Below the pieces are notes generated by a model. The model had not been told where the DNA came from and ran no database searches. It saw nothing but the letters and a program-made list of their open reading frames with translations. The translations under genes and the position numbers were made by a program. From JAPLKB01 sp964429485 (GTDB lineage: Bacteria; Desulfobacterota; Syntrophorhabdia; Syntrophorhabdales; Syntrophorhabdaceae), in NCBI GenBank assembly GCA_964429485.1, contig CAYSBW010000002.1:1-64000 (forward strand): 64,000 bases of DNA, in the 5' to 3' direction. Below are positions 35,292 to 43,245 of the stretch, piece by piece. Each line of letters opens with the position of its first letter. Position 1 is the stretch's first letter.

Positions 35292-35384
35292 CTATTTTCT
35301 CCGCTGGTGTCTCGTTCTTTTTCTCAGCTTTCTATATTTATGCTTTCTTATTTTCTTTTTCCTCCACTTTAAAACACTGCCCAT
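35292..35384 (-). CDS. AURKAIP1/COX24-domain small basic protein (30 residues)
   Basis: Minus-strand ATG at 35384 with AGAGGTG ahead of it. The product begins MGSVLKWRKKKIRKHKYRK and ends RTRHQRRK, 30 residues, about half arginine and lysine. This matches the AURKAIP1/COX24 domain, known from a mitochondrial small-subunit ribosomal protein and from tiny bacterial ribosomal proteins. A role on the 30S subunit is inferred. Its ATG overlaps the TAA of the phosphoesterase gene (TAATG), so the two are translationally coupled. It is short enough to be missed by most gene finders. Confidence 0.8.
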   Translation of the reverse strand: MGSVLKWRKKKIRKHKYRKLRKRTRHQRRK

Positions 35385-36211
35385 TATTTCACCTCTTTTT
35401 TTATAGAAAATTTATCTTTCGGATATTCATTCATATTATAAACGGTGAAAATATAACCTTCATTTTTTCTTTTTGCAATAATATAATGAAAGAAACCTCC
35501 ATATTCTTCGTCAAATAAAAGGAGTCTTGAACCTCCACCGCCTGTAGTAACGTATATAATCCTATCTTTTTCAATTCTGTTGTAAAGATGTTCATGGCCT
35601 GCAAAAACAATGTCAACATTATTTTCAGTAAATAAGTCGTGGAGAGAGTCCCTATCTGCCGCATATCTGTCAAGGCAGTACCCCCGGCCGAATATTGTAG
35701 GAAAAAGAGGCCTATGAAGAAAAACGAATTTATATAGAAAATGTTTTTTCAGTTCCTCTTTAAGCCAGTCCAGTTGTTTTCCTGTTATTTTATTGGTTTC
35801 TCCGGGTATTTCTGTGGAAAGAATAATAAAGTTTGTGTCCTTTGTAAAAATTGAGTAATAAGGCGGTTTTTTTATTAAGTTGATATATGTTTCTAAAGAT
35901 TCAGCGCTGCTGATATCATGATTACCGAGTGCTATATGAAAATTGAAATCTTTTTGTGTAAGTCCTAAAAACTTTTTCCATTCTCTTTCATCCCCGGGGC
36001 TGTTGATGACATCCCCGACAAGAAAAACGTTATTTATTCCTTCCTTGTGTATGATTCTCAGGAAATCTTTGTATACTGATTCAGTGTATCCTATTTTTGT
36101 ATCGCCTATAACAGCAAATGAGGAGAAATCATCAGAAATTACGGCCAAAGGTGCTAATAAGAGAAAAATTAATAATGCTGACAATAATCTTGTAAAATAT
36201 GACCGTGGCAT
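35384..36211 (-). CDS. Exported metallophosphoesterase
   Basis: 275 residues with a signal peptide (MPRSYFTRLLSALLIFLLLAPLAVIS). Calcineurin-like metal ligands in order: VIGDTKIGY, LVGDVINSPGD, ALGNHD, FLHRPLF and AGHEHLYNR. This is the acid-phosphatase or icc-like group acting outside the cytoplasm; the substrate is unknown. 16 bp behind the HAD phosphatase gene. Confidence 0.88.
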   Translation of the reverse strand: MPRSYFTRLLSALLIFLLLAPLAVISDDFSSFAVIGDTKIGYTESVYKDFLRIIHKEGINNVFLVGDVINSPGDEREWKKFLGLTQKDFNFHIALGNHDISSAESLETYINLIKKPPYYSIFTKDTNFIILSTEIPGETNKITGKQLDWLKEELKKHFLYKFVFLHRPLFPTIFGRGYCLDRYAADRDSLHDLFTENNVDIVFAGHEHLYNRIEKDRIIYVTTGGGGSRLLLFDEEYGGFFHYIIAKRKNEGYIFTVYNMNEYPKDKFSIKKEVK

Positions 36212-36227
36212 CTTTGTTTTATATTAA

Positions 36228-36893
36228 TTACAGAACACTGAGAAGTTCGTCATAACCTTTAATTATATAATCAGGCTTCGCTGATATAATATCTTCTTTT
36301 ATGTTTTCTCCTTCAGTAATTATTATTACTTTTAGCCCTGCATTCCTTGCAGCATTAATATCATCAAGACTGTCGCCCATAAAAATACTTTTGTCCTTTT
36401 TTGTTCTTAATTTTTCCATAGCCAAATTTAATCCATCAGGGTTTGGTTTGAGATTAAGAACTTCATTTCTGCTCAGGGTAATATCAAATAACCCGGCCAG
36501 ACCGAGTTCAGGCAAGGCTTTTCTCAGAGTTTTACCTCCTACATTGCTTACGAGACCGGTTTGAATACCCCTTGCTTTTATTGTAAGGAGAAAGTCTTTT
36601 ACATAGGGTCGGAGTGACCAGCGTGTCAGGGCATCCTCATCAAAGCGGTCGTAGACAAGGCCGATTTGTTCTTTTACTTGAACGGGTTCCAACCCTATCT
36701 CTGTTGCTGCTTCCATGGCTTCGTTTATTAAAGTGGAATACTTCCTGCTTTTAATCCTGTTTTTATTAAATCCTAAGCTTTGAAGCATTTCCAATGTTTC
36801 TTGAACTGCTGCGTAAAGATTCCATTGAAAATCAACCAGAGTTCCTTCATAATCAAAAAGCATTGTATCAATAGCATGGAAATGTATTTTCAT
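36228..36893 (-). CDS. HAD-family hydrolase (phosphatase)
   Basis: 221 residues. Motif I is DTMLFDYEGTLVDF; the usual nucleophile-plus-acid pattern DxDxT appears as FDYEGT, with glutamate in place of the second aspartate. Motif II is the serine/threonine in GLVSNVGG, motif III the lysine near LKPNPDG, motif IV IFMGDSLDDINAARNAG. Resembles phosphoglycolate phosphatase and phosphatase-like members. The Asp-to-Glu change in the general acid may slow turnover. Substrate not evident. Confidence 0.85.
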   Translation of the reverse strand: MKIHFHAIDTMLFDYEGTLVDFQWNLYAAVQETLEMLQSLGFNKNRIKSRKYSTLINEAMEAATEIGLEPVQVKEQIGLVYDRFDEDALTRWSLRPYVKDFLLTIKARGIQTGLVSNVGGKTLRKALPELGLAGLFDITLSRNEVLNLKPNPDGLNLAMEKLRTKKDKSIFMGDSLDDINAARNAGLKVIIITEGENIKEDIISAKPDYIIKGYDELLSVL

Positions 36894-37043
36894 GGTTCTG
36901 CCACCTCCTTTTTAAACTCTGATGCAATCTGAATTTGAAGAGTCTGCTACAATCCATTTTAAGCTATTTTTCCTGAACCTCCTTGTAGTTATTATCATAA
37001 CTTTAGTTTGGTTACATTAAAAAAATGTGTTATAATTATAAAC

Positions 37044-37883
37044 ATGGGATATATTAGAGAACCTGCCGCAAGTGGTATGTTTTATCCTGGTAATTCAGAA
37101 GCCTTGAAGCATGATATTGCAAAATATCTGGATCATGCCGAATTTGATGCTGTTGAGGGGGATATTACAGGCATTATCTCTCCACATGCAGGGTACATGT
37201 ATTCCGGACCGGTGGCTGCCTATGGCTATAAGTCTTTGCTTGGCAGGGACTATGATACTGTGATAGTTCTATCGCCAAGCCACAGGGCATTTTTTGAGGG
37301 AGCTGCAATAATCGATGAGGGTGGCTACAGAACACCACTGGGGATCGTAAACATAGATAGTGATACAGCCGGGGATATTTTAAAAGAATGCAATGCAGTT
37401 AATGTGAATATAAAAGCACACATTGGAGAACATGCCCTTGAAGTGCAGTTGCCTTTTCTACAGGTTGTGCTGAAATCATTCATGCTTATTCCTGTCATTA
37501 TGGGAACCCAGGATTTTTCTACATGTGAGGAGCTTTCACAATGCCTTTATGAGGTGATAAAAAAGAGTGGAAAGAAATTCCTCGTAATTGGAAGCTCTGA
37601 TCTTTCTCACTATTATCCATATGATAAAGCAGTAATTCTTGATAATATTATTATTGAACATCTTAAAAAATTCAATATAAGTGGTTTGGCAAGGGAATTT
37701 GCTCAGCACAAATGTGAAGCATGTGGTTTCGGTACTATAATTGCAACTATGATGTTGTCGGAAAAATGTGGTGCTACAAGATCAAAAATCTTAAAATACG
37801 CGACTTCCGGAGATGTATCAGGCGATAAAAGCGGTGTTGTAGGATACGTTTCCAGCGTGTTTTATAGATACCCGGGGAACTAA
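37044..37883 (+). CDS. MEMO1 family protein (AmmeMemoRadiSam system protein B)
   Basis: 279 residues. The family resembles extradiol dioxygenases. Landmarks: REPAASGMFYPG at the start, ISPHAGYMYSGPVAAYGYK, SPSHRAFFEGAA, EHALEVQLPFLQ, IGSSDLSHYYPYD and FGTIIATMML. The ATG at 37044 gives the family N-terminus; an upstream TTG reading is rejected. AMMECR1 follows 14 bp on. The radical SAM member that usually completes the trio is not in this window. Reaction unknown. Confidence 0.92.
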   Translation: MGYIREPAASGMFYPGNSEALKHDIAKYLDHAEFDAVEGDITGIISPHAGYMYSGPVAAYGYKSLLGRDYDTVIVLSPSHRAFFEGAAIIDEGGYRTPLGIVNIDSDTAGDILKECNAVNVNIKAHIGEHALEVQLPFLQVVLKSFMLIPVIMGTQDFSTCEELSQCLYEVIKKSGKKFLVIGSSDLSHYYPYDKAVILDNIIIEHLKKFNISGLAREFAQHKCEACGFGTIIATMMLSEKCGATRSKILKYATSGDVSGDKSGVVGYVSSVFYRYPGN

Positions 37884-37897
37884 GAGGTTAATTTTAG

Positions 37898-38431
37898 TTG
37901 AATATTTCTGAAAAAGAAAAAGCAGAGCTCAAAAAGCTTGCGAGAAGTGCTATTGAAACTGTTTTATTCGGAAAAAAGGATCAAGCTCCAGACATCTTGG
38001 AAAAATTTAATGAAAAGGGTGGAGCCTTTGTTACAATTAAAAAGAAGGGTGATTTACGGGGGTGCATAGGTTACATAGATGCTGCACTGCCTTTATTCGA
38101 AACTGTTAAGAATGCAGCGATACATGCAGCATTCAATGATTTGCGTTTCAGTCCTCTCCAAAAAAATGAATGGGAAGATATAGATTTAGAAATATCAATT
38201 TTAACACCTTTAAAGAAAATAGATGATGTTTTAGAAATAAAGATCGGAATACACGGTTTGTACATTAAAAAGGGATATAATACAGGACTTTTGCTTCCCC
38301 AGGTAGCTGTTGAATACGACTGGGACAGAACAACTTTTCTTGAACATGCATGTTATAAAGCAGGTCTTCCAAAAAATGCCTGGCAGTCGACAGATGTGGA
38401 GATCTACGTCTTTTCAGCTGAGGTTTTTTAA
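37898..38431 (+). CDS. AMMECR1 family protein (AmmeMemoRadiSam system protein A)
   Basis: 177 residues from a TTG start. The AMMECR1 signature LRGCIGYI is complete (KKGDLRGCIGYIDA), followed by AAFNDLRFSPL and the C-terminal GLLLPQVAVEYDWDRTTFLEHACYKAGLP-type region. Function is unknown; genomic linkage with MEMO proteins and radical SAM enzymes is known for the family and is seen here in part. Confidence 0.93.
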   Translation: MNISEKEKAELKKLARSAIETVLFGKKDQAPDILEKFNEKGGAFVTIKKKGDLRGCIGYIDAALPLFETVKNAAIHAAFNDLRFSPLQKNEWEDIDLEISILTPLKKIDDVLEIKIGIHGLYIKKGYNTGLLLPQVAVEYDWDRTTFLEHACYKAGLPKNAWQSTDVEIYVFSAEVF

Positions 38432-38456
38432 CCTATAATTTAGGGAGTTATATAAA

Positions 38457-38657
38457 GTGATAAACAAAAGTATGCCCATTGGGTATGTTGTAGAAAATTA
38501 TCCTGAAACAATTAAGGTTTTTGAACAACATGGCCTTGGTTGTATTGGATGCAAAGCAGCTCTTTTTGAGAATATAGAAGAAGGAGCGAAAATCCATGGG
38601 ATTGACTTGATGGTTCTGATAAAAGATCTCAACAGGGAAGTATTAAAAAATCTTTGA
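38457..38657 (+). CDS. DUF1858-domain protein
   Basis: 66 residues from a GTG start with GGGAG before it. MPIGYVVENYPETIKVFEQHGLGCIGC and ENIEEGAKIHGID match DUF1858, also found at the N-terminus of ScdA/RIC-type iron-sulfur repair proteins and beside hybrid-cluster proteins. The conserved CxxC (CIGC) may bind metal. Follows AMMECR1 by 25 bp. Confidence 0.88.
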   Translation: MINKSMPIGYVVENYPETIKVFEQHGLGCIGCKAALFENIEEGAKIHGIDLMVLIKDLNREVLKNL

Positions 38658-38756
38658 TATAAAGAAAATTTTCAGTTTTTTATTATTATAACTATTGAAT
38701 ATTGTTAGATAGTATTATTTATTTTAATTTGGTTAGTTCTTTATTAGTGGCTGATA

Positions 38757-39380
38757 ATGCAAAAAATATACACAGTCATACTGGCTGCCGGAATCTCAAG
38801 CAGACTCGGTTATAATAAGCTTACAGTTAAAATAGAAGGGAAATCAGTAATAGCCAGAGCTCTCAAACCTTTTTGTATAGAGGGAGTGGAAAAGATATTT
38901 GTTGTTGTAAACCCTCAATCAATAGATGTCCGCAGAGAAGTGGAAAAAGACCCGGAGTTAAGGCAATTCCCCTTTACCTTTATTGAGAATCCATATTACG
39001 AAAAGGGTATGTCAACATCAATAAAGGTTGCCCTCCCTTTTATTTCCGATGCTGATGCTGCCTTCTTCCATCTTGGAGACAAACCTTTTATAAGAAGAAA
39101 GTTAATAGTTGACATGATTGACATGTATCTGAAGGGCGATGCAAAAATAATTGTTCCTGTGTATGAAAACAAAAAAGGACATCCGGTGATTATGAAAATC
39201 AACCCTTTTATCGAGGAGGTCAGGATATTGACAGGTGACAAAGGTTTGAGGGAAATAATAGATAAACACATGGAAGATGTGGTATTTATAAAAAGCGACA
39301 AGGGAAGTATTTTTGATATAGATACTGAAAAATCAATAACTATTTTAAACAGGAAAGGATATAGAATTGAAAAAAATTAA
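38757..39380 (+). CDS. MobA-like nucleotidyltransferase (molybdenum cofactor cytidylyltransferase type)
   Basis: 207 residues. N-terminal ILAAGISSRLGYNKL is the nucleotide-binding loop of MobA/MocA enzymes. NPYYEKGMSTSIKVAL and LGDKPFI complete the active site, and GHPVIM follows. With XdhC, YqeB and a MogA-like gene next to it, cytidylylation of molybdopterin (MocA role) for molybdenum hydroxylases is the best guess over guanylylation. Overlaps the next gene by 14 bases. Confidence 0.85.
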   Translation: MQKIYTVILAAGISSRLGYNKLTVKIEGKSVIARALKPFCIEGVEKIFVVVNPQSIDVRREVEKDPELRQFPFTFIENPYYEKGMSTSIKVALPFISDADAAFFHLGDKPFIRRKLIVDMIDMYLKGDAKIIVPVYENKKGHPVIMKINPFIEEVRILTGDKGLREIIDKHMEDVVFIKSDKGSIFDIDTEKSITILNRKGYRIEKN

Positions 39381-40383
39381 AGTTGAAGATGCGCTTGGTT
39401 TAATACTTGCCCATGATATTACCGAGATAATCCCTGGAAAGAAAAAAGGTGTAGCTTTCCAGAGAGGAAAGATAATTGAAAAAAACGATTTGGAAAAGCT
39501 TCTGGATCTTGGCAAAAGGCATATATTTATTTTTGATAAAAATTTGAAAGGTATCCACGAAAATGAAGCAGGTATAAGGATTGCTGAGTCGATTATGGAC
39601 AGCAACATGGAATATTCATCTCCTAAAGAAGGAAAGATTGAAATAAGAAGCAAAGTCAGGGGTCTTTTCTATGTGAATGCCAGACATCTCTGTGAGATAA
39701 ACATGATCCCAGATGTACTTTTAAGCACAGTGCCTGACAGGTATCCGGTAAAAGAGGGGGATCTTGTAGCAGCTACAAGGATCATTCCCGTTTATACTGA
39801 CGAAAAAACTCTGAAAAGAGTGGATAGGAAAGGTAAAAAGGGTATTATGTCAATAAAACCTTTTCAATGTTTTAAAGTAGGTCTTGTAATAACAGGAAGT
39901 GAGGTTTTTAATGGCAGAGTACACGATGGTTCTAAGGTGGTTGAAGATAAAATAAGGGGTTATGGGTTGGATCTGATTGGAAAGAAGATTGTTCCGGATA
40001 GCATTGAGGCCATCAGAGATGCGATTGATGAAATGATTGATGGTGGATCAGATATTGTGATAACAACAGGAGGTCTTTCTGTTGATCCTGACGATGTTAC
40101 AAGGGAAGGAATTGAATTGACAGGGGCTGAAGTGTTGTTTTATGGTACGCCTGTTTTTCCCGGTGCAATGTTTCTTGTTGCAGTCGTAAAAGGGAAGTAT
40201 ATACTTGGCGCACCTGCATGTGTGTACTATAGCAAATATACTGCCCTTGATATTTTTCTTCCGAGGATTATGGCAAATGAAAAGATACAAAAAAAAGATG
40301 TGGAAAAACTTGCCTATGGAGGTCTCTGTTTGCAGTGTCCTGTATGCCATTACCCGGCATGTTTTTTTGGTAAGGGACTATGA
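39367..40383 (+). CDS. Molybdopterin-binding MoeA/MogA-like protein with Cys-rich tail
   Basis: 338 residues from a TTG start. Domain centre: FKVGLVITGSEVFNGRVHDGS, IVPDSIEAIRDAIDEMI, DIVITTGGLSVDPDDVTREGIE and GTPVFPGAMF form a MoCF-binding fold. The C-terminus has CLQCPVCHYPACFFGKG, four cysteines that may bind an Fe-S cluster or zinc. This type occurs next to molybdenum-hydroxylase genes. It lies in the MobA-YqeB-XdhC row and overlaps YqeB by 4 bases. Exact reaction unknown. Confidence 0.82.
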   Translation: MKKIKVEDALGLILAHDITEIIPGKKKGVAFQRGKIIEKNDLEKLLDLGKRHIFIFDKNLKGIHENEAGIRIAESIMDSNMEYSSPKEGKIEIRSKVRGLFYVNARHLCEINMIPDVLLSTVPDRYPVKEGDLVAATRIIPVYTDEKTLKRVDRKGKKGIMSIKPFQCFKVGLVITGSEVFNGRVHDGSKVVEDKIRGYGLDLIGKKIVPDSIEAIRDAIDEMIDGGSDIVITTGGLSVDPDDVTREGIELTGAEVLFYGTPVFPGAMFLVAVVKGKYILGAPACVYYSKYTALDIFLPRIMANEKIQKKDVEKLAYGGLCLQCPVCHYPACFFGKGL

Positions 40384-41180
40384 TTAATAAAAAAATTTCA
40401 TTACTTATTAAAGGTGCAGGAGAGATGGCAACAGGAATTGCCTGCAGGCTTTATATGGCAAACTTAAAAAATATTATTATGACTGAGATACTGGAACCGC
40501 TTACAGTAAGAAGGACAGTTGCCTTCTCTGAAGCAATATATGAAAAGGAATGGGAAGTAGAAGGGGTGAGAGCCTGCCTTGCGACAAAGGTTGATGAAAT
40601 TGAAAAGATCTGGAAAGAGGATAAAATAGCTGTAATTGTTGACCCTGAATGGAAAATAGCAGAAAAACTGAAACCATATGTGGTAATTGATGCGATTATG
40701 GCAAAACGTAATATTGGAACAAAGAAAGGGGAAGCCTCGCTGGTTATAGGGGTTGGCCCTGGTTTTTCAGCTCCGGAGGATGTGCATGCAGTAGTTGAGA
40801 GTAACAGAGGACATGATCTTGGTAGAGTTTTCTATAATGGAAAAGCAGAAGCTCATACGGGTGTACCTGCCGCTGTTATGGGCTATACAACTGAACGTGT
40901 ATTAAGGTCTCCTCATGAAGGTTTTATAAGACATGTAAAAAAAATAGGAGATACTGTAAAAAAAGGAGAAACAGTTGTTTTTGTAAATAATACGGCTGTA
41001 CATGCACAGTTCGACGGTTTATTAAGGGGTGTGATACGAGAGATTCATGTATCTGAAAACGAGAAGATAGGGGATGTCGATCCCCTGGCAAAAATAGAAC
41101 AGTGTTTCAGTATTACTGAGAAGGCAAGAGCAATCGGTGGTGGTGTGCTTGAAGCAATTATGCATATTTATCCGGTATAA
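40380..41180 (+). CDS. yqeB: YqeB-type selenium-dependent molybdenum hydroxylase accessory protein
   Basis: 266 residues. Starts LLIKGAGEMATGIACRLYMANL, a Rossmann-like opening, then IVDPEWKIAEKLKPYVVIDAIMAKRN, LVIGVGPGFSAPEDVHAVVESNRGHDLG and AHTGVPAAVMGYTTERVLRSPHEG. This pattern belongs to the YqeB/EF2563 family linked to selenium-dependent molybdenum hydroxylases. In that system selenium is a labile cofactor of the hydroxylase, not selenocysteine. The role in handling selenium is known only by association. No hydroxylase gene is in the window. Confidence 0.85.
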   Translation: MINKKISLLIKGAGEMATGIACRLYMANLKNIIMTEILEPLTVRRTVAFSEAIYEKEWEVEGVRACLATKVDEIEKIWKEDKIAVIVDPEWKIAEKLKPYVVIDAIMAKRNIGTKKGEASLVIGVGPGFSAPEDVHAVVESNRGHDLGRVFYNGKAEAHTGVPAAVMGYTTERVLRSPHEGFIRHVKKIGDTVKKGETVVFVNNTAVHAQFDGLLRGVIREIHVSENEKIGDVDPLAKIEQCFSITEKARAIGGGVLEAIMHIYPV

Positions 41181-41240
41181 CAAAAGATTCATGATTATTA
41201 TATAGAAAATTAATATTTCCAGCTGGTTGAAGGGACGAAT

Positions 41241-42239
41241 ATGGATTTGTATGAGATAATGGAACAGTATTTTAGAAGCGGACATAAAGGTGCGCTGGCT
41301 ACTGTGTTACGTAAATCAGGATCGGCCCCGAGAGACGCGGGAACCAGGATGTTTGTAGGAGATGATGGAAAATGTCATGGTACTTTGGGCGGAGGTCTCC
41401 TTGAATTTGATGTGTATAAAGAAGCAATTAATATGATGAAGACAAATGAGGCAAAGATACTCCAGATCAGGATGAATTCAAAGGAGATAGCTGAAGAAGG
41501 GATGCTTTGCGGAGGAGATGTTGATATCTTACTGGAACCTGTAGATGAAAAAAATATTCGAATTTACAGCAGAGTAGGCCAACTTTTGAGAAAAAGAGAG
41601 AAGGGTGTTGTAGTTACCTGGTTTAAAGGAAATGCTGTCAGCAAAACACTTGTCGAGGAGGATGGGGGTCTAACTGGTGATTTTCTAAAGGATGAAGAAA
41701 TAAAGAAATATTCTGAATATATCAAGGAAAATCATACTGAAGTCATTGAAGGTGTTGTTATCGAACCCTTGAGAGTGTTTTCCTTGTTGTATATTTTTGG
41801 TGCAGGTCATGTTTCACAATTTATATGCAGGTTTGCAAGTATTGTAGATTTTTATGTAGTGGTAATTGATGACAGAGAGGAATTTGCAAATAGGGAGAGA
41901 TTTCCCGAAGCTAATCAGATTATTGTTGAGGATTTTCATAATGTATTCAAGAAATTGAAATTTACTGGAAAGGAGTTTGTTGCTATTGTAACAAGGGGAC
42001 ATAAATATGATGCAGATGTTCTTATGGAATCTTTAAAAAAAACCTTGAAATATATAGGAATGATAGGAAGCAAAAGAAAGATAGAGATTATTTTTGATTA
42101 TATTAGGAAAAATGGTTTTAGCGAAGAGGCGATAGGAAGAGTCCATGCGCCTATCGGTCTTGCCATTAGCGCTGAAACACCTCAGGAAATTGCAGTCAGC
42201 ATAGTTGCAGAGCTTATAAAAATACGGGGGGAAATTTAA
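41241..42239 (+). CDS. xdhC: XdhC/CoxI-family molybdenum-enzyme maturation factor
   Basis: 332 residues. N-terminal XdhC/CoxI domain: ATVLRKSGSAPRDAGTRMFV, TLGGGLLEFDVYKEA and GMLCGGDVDILLEPV. C-terminal Rossmann domain: LYIFGAGHVSQFICRFA, VVVIDDREEFANRERFPEA, VAIVTRGHKYDADVLMESL and YIGMIGSKRKIEIIF. These proteins help insert the sulfurated or selenated molybdenum cofactor into xanthine-dehydrogenase-type enzymes. Last gene of the maturation row; rpoH follows after 4 bp. Confidence 0.92.
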   Translation: MDLYEIMEQYFRSGHKGALATVLRKSGSAPRDAGTRMFVGDDGKCHGTLGGGLLEFDVYKEAINMMKTNEAKILQIRMNSKEIAEEGMLCGGDVDILLEPVDEKNIRIYSRVGQLLRKREKGVVVTWFKGNAVSKTLVEEDGGLTGDFLKDEEIKKYSEYIKENHTEVIEGVVIEPLRVFSLLYIFGAGHVSQFICRFASIVDFYVVVIDDREEFANRERFPEANQIIVEDFHNVFKKLKFTGKEFVAIVTRGHKYDADVLMESLKKTLKYIGMIGSKRKIEIIFDYIRKNGFSEEAIGRVHAPIGLAISAETPQEIAVSIVAELIKIRGEI

Positions 42240-42243
42240 GGGT

Positions 42244-43146
42244 TTGATAGATGAAATCATGATTGAAGAAGAGAGAGATGTTTTGGAAGAAGTGGCAGAA
42301 AAAGGTCTTACAGTTCCCTTTGATCCGCTTAAAAAATATCTTGCAGAATTGTCAAGATATCCTGTTTTAACAAGGGATGAGGAGATTGAAATTGCTGAAA
42401 AAATACATATAAACAAGGACAGAGAAGCTGCCCAGAAGCTTGTTGTTTCCAATCTCAAGCTTGTTGTTAAAATTGCTCTCGAATATTACAATACATATCT
42501 AAATATACTTGATCTTATACAGGAGGGAAATGTAGGGCTTCTTCATGCAGTAAAAAAATATAATCCCTATAAGGGTACAAAATTTTCAACCTATGCTTCT
42601 TTCTGGATACGAGCATATATATTGAAATATATTATGGATTCCTGGAGTCTTGTAAAGATAGGTACCACCCAGAGTCAGAGAAAGCTTTTTTATAGATTGA
42701 ACAAAGAAAAACAAAAACTTGAAGCCATTGGTATATTCCCTGCTCCGCAACTTCTGGCAGGAGTTCTTGACGTGAAAGAGCAAGAGGTTGAGGATATGCA
42801 AAAAAGATTATTTTATTCTGATATTTCTATGGAAACCCCTCTTAACGATGAAAGTGATGATACTGTTATGGATATGATAAAATCCGGTAAGGATGTAGAG
42901 GAAATTGTATCAGACAAAGAAAAAAACGAAATTCTGTCCTCAAAGGTGGTAGAATTTAAGAAAAGTTTAAACAATAAAGAACTTTTTATTTTTAATAATC
43001 GTATCATGACTGATGAACCTCTTACTTTGCAGGATATAGGTACTAAATTTGATATATCGCGTGAGAGGGTGAGACAGATTGAAAACAAGGTGCTGAAAAA
43101 GTTCAAGGAGCAATTTAAAGGTCAACTGGAAAAACTTGATTTCTGA
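42244..43146 (+). CDS. rpoH: RNA polymerase heat-shock sigma factor RpoH
   Basis: 300 residues. Group-3-like sigma-70 protein with region 1.2 (DPLKKYLAELSRYPVLTRDEE), region 2 (NLKLVVKIALEYYN, DLIQEGNVGLLHAVKKYNPYKGTKFSTYASFWIRAYIL), the RpoH box (QRKLFYRLNKEK) and region 4 (TLQDIGTKFDISRERVRQIENKVLKKFK). It would direct transcription of chaperone and protease genes. The start is a TTG at 42244 or an ATG five codons on; neither has a well-spaced Shine-Dalgarno. It may be cotranscribed with xdhC. Confidence 0.92.
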   Translation: MIDEIMIEEERDVLEEVAEKGLTVPFDPLKKYLAELSRYPVLTRDEEIEIAEKIHINKDREAAQKLVVSNLKLVVKIALEYYNTYLNILDLIQEGNVGLLHAVKKYNPYKGTKFSTYASFWIRAYILKYIMDSWSLVKIGTTQSQRKLFYRLNKEKQKLEAIGIFPAPQLLAGVLDVKEQEVEDMQKRLFYSDISMETPLNDESDDTVMDMIKSGKDVEEIVSDKEKNEILSSKVVEFKKSLNNKELFIFNNRIMTDEPLTLQDIGTKFDISRERVRQIENKVLKKFKEQFKGQLEKLDF

Positions 43147-43245
43147 TTTCAGAAAGCAATTTTTTTACACATTATGACTAAACTGTATTTTTTTACGCCA
43201 TGTTTCTCTATATAGCAAAAGACCATAATATATTTTTTGATATTT

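Noticed and set aside
35200..35406. Plus-strand frame of 68 codons
   Set aside because: It covers the hairpin and is antisense to the small AURKAIP1/COX24 gene, which has the better start, coupling and family match.
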